A DNA stretch of 64,000 nucleotides, from assembly GCF_038900095.1 (NCBI RefSeq), contig NZ_JBBMQQ010000011.1, positions 1-64,000 of the forward strand. The letters run 5' to 3'. A program made the translations under genes and the position numbers. Origin of the DNA: Hoeflea sp038900095 (GTDB taxonomy: Bacteria; Pseudomonadota; Alphaproteobacteria; Rhizobiales; Rhizobiaceae). This document shows positions 60,905 to 64,000 of the stretch, piece after piece (the first letter of the stretch is position 1; each line of letters begins with the position of its first letter). The notes under the pieces are model-generated. The model made no database searches. It saw nothing but the letters and a program-made list of their open reading frames with translations, and was not told the DNA's origin.

Positions 60905-61081
60905 ATGTCGATTGATGCTCACCTTGCCACACTTGAAAAAAAGCATGGCGAACTGGAAGCCGAACTCCGTACTGTGCAATCACAGCCATCTGTAGATGAC
61001 AAGATGATTGTCGATATCAAACGGCGCAAACTTCGGCTCAAGGATGAGATCAACCGCCTTCGGTCCGACACCCGACATTGA
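60905..61081 (+). CDS. DUF465 small coiled-coil protein
   Basis: A 58-residue DUF465 protein: MSIDAHLATLEKKHGELEAE, then KRRKLRLKDEINRLR. AGGAG is 6 bases upstream of the ATG at 60905. The two DUF465 genes share 211 bp of divergent upstream DNA. Such proteins are helical hairpins that dimerise; a role is not known. Confidence 0.85.
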   Translation: MSIDAHLATLEKKHGELEAELRTVQSQPSVDDKMIVDIKRRKLRLKDEINRLRSDTRH

Positions 61082-61205
61082 CCAGATTTGCATGACACGA
61101 AAATGACAGGGGGCGCGGGAAATTTTCCCGCGTCTTTTCGTATCCGGACGCAGCTTGCGATTGTTCCGGTGCGCGGGTTGCTTCAATTGACAGGCAGGAT
61201 CTCAA

Positions 61206-61463
61206 TCAGGACCAGAACTGGTCGACCCACAGGTTGAGGTGCAGAAATCCATCGGTGCGGACCGTGTAGATCCGCCGGGTTCCCTGGTTGGTGACGGTCA
61301 CCAGGTTGCTTTCGAGAAGCGCCTTGAGATGCTGCGAGACGGCCGGCCTGCTGATCGGCAAGCCCTCGGCCAACTCATTGACGGTGCGTGGCTGCCGGCG
61401 CAATTCTTCCAGAAGATAACGTCTGTTAGGATCGGCAATGGCTTGGAAAGCATCCATGGTCAT
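61206..61463 (-). CDS. ArsR-type winged-helix regulator
   Basis: An 85-residue regulator with DPNRRYLLEELRRQPRTVNE and the recognition helix PISRPAVSQHLKALLESNLV. It belongs to the small ArsR group usually co-transcribed with an SRPBCC/AHSA1 gene, but no such gene follows here. No metal-binding Cys motif is visible. The open frame is complete. Confidence 0.85.
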   Translation of the reverse strand: MTMDAFQAIADPNRRYLLEELRRQPRTVNELAEGLPISRPAVSQHLKALLESNLVTVTNQGTRRIYTVRTDGFLHLNLWVDQFWS

Positions 61464-61626
61464 TCATCCAAGCTAATTTAAAGCTTCCAGCCCGGCAAGT
61501 CTTTTGTGTGCGCTGCACACAAGGTGTTCTTCTTCAGTGCAATTCCGGCGCAGCCGCCGGATTGCCTGAAAAAAGACGGTGCCTGTAAAAAAGTGCAACG
61601 CATTATGATTGGCATGAAGTGCCAGT

Positions 61627-63297
61627 TCAGGAAGAACCCATCGTCCTGGCCTTGTCGCGCAGCAGATATTTCTGGATTTTGCCGGTCGATGTCTTCGGGA
61701 CATCTTGGAAAATCACAGTACGCGGACATTTGAACCGGGCCAGCAACCCGCGGCAGTGCTCGATGACTTCGTCTTCGGTCAGGCTGTGGCCGGGACGAAG
61801 CTCGACGAAAGCGCAAGGGGTTTCGCCCCATTTGTCATCGGGCCGGGCAACGACCGCCGCCGCCAGAATGCCGGGATGCTTGTAGAGTGCGTCTTCGACC
61901 TCGATCGAAGAGATGTTCTCACCGCCGGAAATGATAATGTCCTTGGAGCGGTCCTTGAGCTGCAGATAGCCGTCGGGATGTATGACGCCGAGGTCGCCGG
62001 AATGAAACCAGCCGCCCCGGAAGGCCTCTTCGCTGGCCGCCGGGTTCTTCAGATAGCCCTTCATGACGATATTGCCGCGGAACATGACCTCGCCAATTGT
62101 TTCGCCATCTGCAGGCGTTCTTTCCATGGTCTTCGGGTCCATCACCGCCAGATTTTCCAGCGCCGGATACCGAACGCCCTGACGGGCCTTCTTGGTGGTC
62201 CGGGGGCCATGGTCGAGCGCTGTCCATTCCGCCTTCCACTCGTTGACGACGGCCGGCCCGTAGGTTTCGGTCAGGCCGTAGAGGTGAACCACCTCGAAGC
62301 CGGCATCGGCCATGCCGGCGAGCACGGCTTCCGGGGGAGGGGCTGCGGCGGTGTTGAAGCTGACGGTGTGGGAAAACTCGCGTTTTTCATCTTCGGGCGC
62401 GTTCAGAAGCGTCGACATGACAATCGGCGCGCCGCACAAGTGGGTCACGCCATGGTCGGCGATGGCATCATACATGGCCTTGGCGCGGACCCAGCGCAGG
62501 CAGACATGGGTGCCGCCGACCACGCCAAGCGTCCAGGGAAAGCACCAGCCGTTGCAGTGAAACATCGGCAGGGTCCAGAGATAGACCGGGTGGCGCCCCA
62601 TGCCCGAAGCGATCACGTTGGAATAGCCCATCATGGCCGCACCGCGGTGGTGATAGACCACGCCCTTCGGATTGCCGGTGGTTCCCGATGTATAGTTCAG
62701 CGAGACCGCTTCCCATTCATCGTCGGGCAGGGTCCGGGTGAAGTCAGGCGAAGCCGCGAGCACGAATTCATTGTAGTCATGCGATCCGATAGGGGCGCCC
62801 TTCGGAAAAGGCGCGTCATCCGGATATTCGGTGTCGTCATAGTCGATGACAACCGGTGTGACGTCGGCAAGGGCCAGCGCTTCGGCCATGACGGCGGAGA
62901 ATTCGCGGTCAACGATCAGGACCTTGCATTCGGCATGATCGAGCTGAAAGGCAATTGCCGGTGCATCAAGCCGGGTGTTGATGGAATGCAGCACGGCCCC
63001 GATCATCGGCACGCCGTGATGGGCTTCAAGCATTGCCGGCGTGTTCGAAAGCATCACCGATACGGTGTCACCCTTTGAAATTCCCAGGCCTGACAACGCG
63101 TTGGCAAGCCGTTTGGACCGCTTGAGGAAATCGCGGTAGCTCACGCGCATCGCGCCATGGATGATGGCCACGTGATCGGGATGGATCAGTGCCGCGCGCT
63201 CAAGATGCGCCAGCGGCGTCAGAGGCTGGTAATTGGCCGGGTTGCGGTCGAGATCGGTTTCATAGGGATTGGTGCTCAATGTCGGGTTCCAATGCAT
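61627..63297 (-). CDS. Acyl-CoA synthetase (AMP-forming)
   Basis: A 556-residue adenylate-forming ligase. Motifs are the P-loop-like YTSGTTGNPKGVVYHHRG, VHLYGLTETYGPAVVNEWK, GWFHSGDLGVIHPDGYLQLK, RSKDIIISGGENISSIEVED and the catalytic Lys in PKTSTGKIQKYLLR. The pattern with LNYTSGTTG and a Trp-rich acyl pocket (WTLPMFHCNGWCFPW) is that of medium/long-chain fatty acyl-CoA ligases such as the rhizobial acyl-CoA synthetases. Substrate is not determined. The next gene starts beyond the window edge on the same strand. Confidence 0.9.
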   Translation of the reverse strand: MHWNPTLSTNPYETDLDRNPANYQPLTPLAHLERAALIHPDHVAIIHGAMRVSYRDFLKRSKRLANALSGLGISKGDTVSVMLSNTPAMLEAHHGVPMIGAVLHSINTRLDAPAIAFQLDHAECKVLIVDREFSAVMAEALALADVTPVVIDYDDTEYPDDAPFPKGAPIGSHDYNEFVLAASPDFTRTLPDDEWEAVSLNYTSGTTGNPKGVVYHHRGAAMMGYSNVIASGMGRHPVYLWTLPMFHCNGWCFPWTLGVVGGTHVCLRWVRAKAMYDAIADHGVTHLCGAPIVMSTLLNAPEDEKREFSHTVSFNTAAAPPPEAVLAGMADAGFEVVHLYGLTETYGPAVVNEWKAEWTALDHGPRTTKKARQGVRYPALENLAVMDPKTMERTPADGETIGEVMFRGNIVMKGYLKNPAASEEAFRGGWFHSGDLGVIHPDGYLQLKDRSKDIIISGGENISSIEVEDALYKHPGILAAAVVARPDDKWGETPCAFVELRPGHSLTEDEVIEHCRGLLARFKCPRTVIFQDVPKTSTGKIQKYLLRDKARTMGSS

Positions 63298-63345
63298 CGT
63301 GACTTGGACAGACCGGCATCAAATCATCTGCACGCCGCATTGTCA

Positions 63346-64000
63346 TCAAGCCGTTAGATGAATGACACCATCCCAGATCAGTTTCAGCGCGGTAAAGAAG
63401 ACCATCACGTACATGAAGGGATAAAAGATATCCGGTTTCATGCGGCGGACGATGAAGGCTCCGGCCAGTGTTGCCACCGGCGCCAGCGGCGCCAACGCCA
63501 GTGACGTGGACAGGTTTGTCGCGTCGAACTGACCGAGCGCGAAATACGGCACCAGCTTGATCGCATTGATGATGGCGAAGAAGCGGACACTGGTTCCGGT
63601 GTAGGTCTTGGGGTCCTGGCGCAGCGGCAAGGTGTAAATCTGGTAGGGCGGGCCGCCGGCATGGGAGACAAAGCTGGTGAAGCCGGTCAGGGATCCCCAA
63701 AGCGCGCCGCGGATTGGCTGATGCCCACGTGAGGTCTGCGTGCCGCCGCCGCGGCTGGCAGCGAAGCGCCGTGCCAGGTATTGCAGGACAAACCACAGCG
63801 CCACAACGCCGACGATCAGCCGGACCATCGGTGCGGTGACCCATGCGGCGGTGGCCCAGCCGATGGTGATCCCGATCAGTGCGCCGGGCAGCATGATGAC
63901 GAGCGTCTTGTTGTCCTTGTGGCCGCGCCATGTCCACAGGCTGACCATGTCCATGACGATCAGGATTGGCAGCAGGATGGCCGCGGCCTGTACCGGCGGT
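63346..64000 (-). CDS. TauE/SafE-type membrane permease, partial at window end
   Basis: At least 217 residues, open at the right edge of the window, so the N-terminus is missing. Membrane segments include ALIGITIGWATAAWV, LIVGVVALWFVLQYLA, ALAPLAPVATLAGAFIV and FYPFMYVMVFFTALKLIW, with the DUF81 features GSLTGFTSFVSHAGGPP and NAIKLVPYFALGQFD. The family exports sulfite or sulfonates and related anions. Substrate unknown. Confidence 0.85.
   Translation of the reverse strand, partial: PPVQAAAILLPILIVMDMVSLWTWRGHKDNKTLVIMLPGALIGITIGWATAAWVTAPMVRLIVGVVALWFVLQYLARRFAASRGGGTQTSRGHQPIRGALWGSLTGFTSFVSHAGGPPYQIYTLPLRQDPKTYTGTSVRFFAIINAIKLVPYFALGQFDATNLSTSLALAPLAPVATLAGAFIVRRMKPDIFYPFMYVMVFFTALKLIWDGVIHLTA

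Noticed and set aside
61705..63078. 457-codon plus-strand frame under the acyl-CoA synthetase gene
   Set aside because: A shadow of the GC-rich ligase gene without ribosome site or recognisable motif.
1..64000. CRISPR array, rRNA operon, insertion sequence or transposase
   Set aside because: Looked for and not seen: no regularly spaced repeats, no rRNA-like sequence and no transposase or integrase gene in the window.

Overview
The window looks like a high-GC alphaproteobacterium of the order Hyphomicrobiales (Rhizobiales), most likely Rhizobiaceae in the broad sense. The basis is gene content and order: cpdR, an N-formylglutamate amidohydrolase, an mmgR/suhB-type small RNA and hisN in a row; gltB, a YbjQ-family gene and gltD together; an Omp10-type lipoprotein; homospermidine synthase; GapR; and a ROSE-controlled small heat-shock gene. 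The genus cannot be fixed from this sequence alone.

Positions 1 to about 17,100 are an accessory island. It ends beside a tRNA-Val(GAC) gene (17126-17200, minus strand) whose 3' end faces the island, the usual geometry for integration at a tRNA gene. It is patchy in base composition and rich in defence-type genes. These are a DUF262/HNH/AlbA fusion resembling GmrSD-type restriction (2183-4300), a divergent pair of a DUF429 protein and a protein with a HEPN-type R-N-x3-H motif (4466-6054), and a complete Type I restriction-modification operon hsdM-hsdS-hsdR with a YgjP-type metallohydrolase (6117-12537). There is also a cysteine-cluster protein (13062-14066), an XRE regulator/small protein/DUF2293 operon (14514-15554), and a GSU2403-type nucleotidyltransferase (15808-16827). 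The nucleotidyltransferase promoter carries two tandem 30-bp palindromes, and the divergent partner looks like a broken gene cut off near the tRNA. Several stretches (637-2182, 12538-13061, 14067-14513) hold no clear gene but contain inverted repeats and one duplicated 81-bp segment.

From 17,126 to the end the content is core chromosome. In order this comprises: tRNA-Val, cpdR, N-formylglutamate amidohydrolase, mmgR RNA, hisN and a lysophospholipase-like hydrolase. Next come an hsp20 gene with an RpoH-like promoter and a ROSE-type RNA thermometer; a bufferin-type metallophore operon (bufA, bufB, bufC, DoxX); threonine aldolase; and the glutamate synthase operon. These are followed by an SGNH hydrolase, a lytic transglycosylase, galU, an outer-membrane beta-barrel protein, kpsF, NfeD/SPFH, hemH, a 5'-nucleotidase with a LysM tail, a PaaK-like ligase, Omp10, homospermidine synthase and PepF. 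The last part has a sigma-54 response regulator, a DUF882 peptidoglycan peptidase, gapR, a second formylglutamate amidohydrolase-like gene, DUF1036-pyk, an alpha/beta hydrolase, a TPR protein, rpmJ, purEK with DUF465 genes, an ArsR-type regulator, an acyl-CoA synthetase and a TauE-type permease cut by the window end.

The best candidates for something new are the DUF429/HEPN divergent pair, the DUF262-HNH-AlbA fusion, and the operator-flanked GSU2403 nucleotidyltransferase with its apparently lost partner. All functional claims here rest on reading motifs and context; no database search was run.
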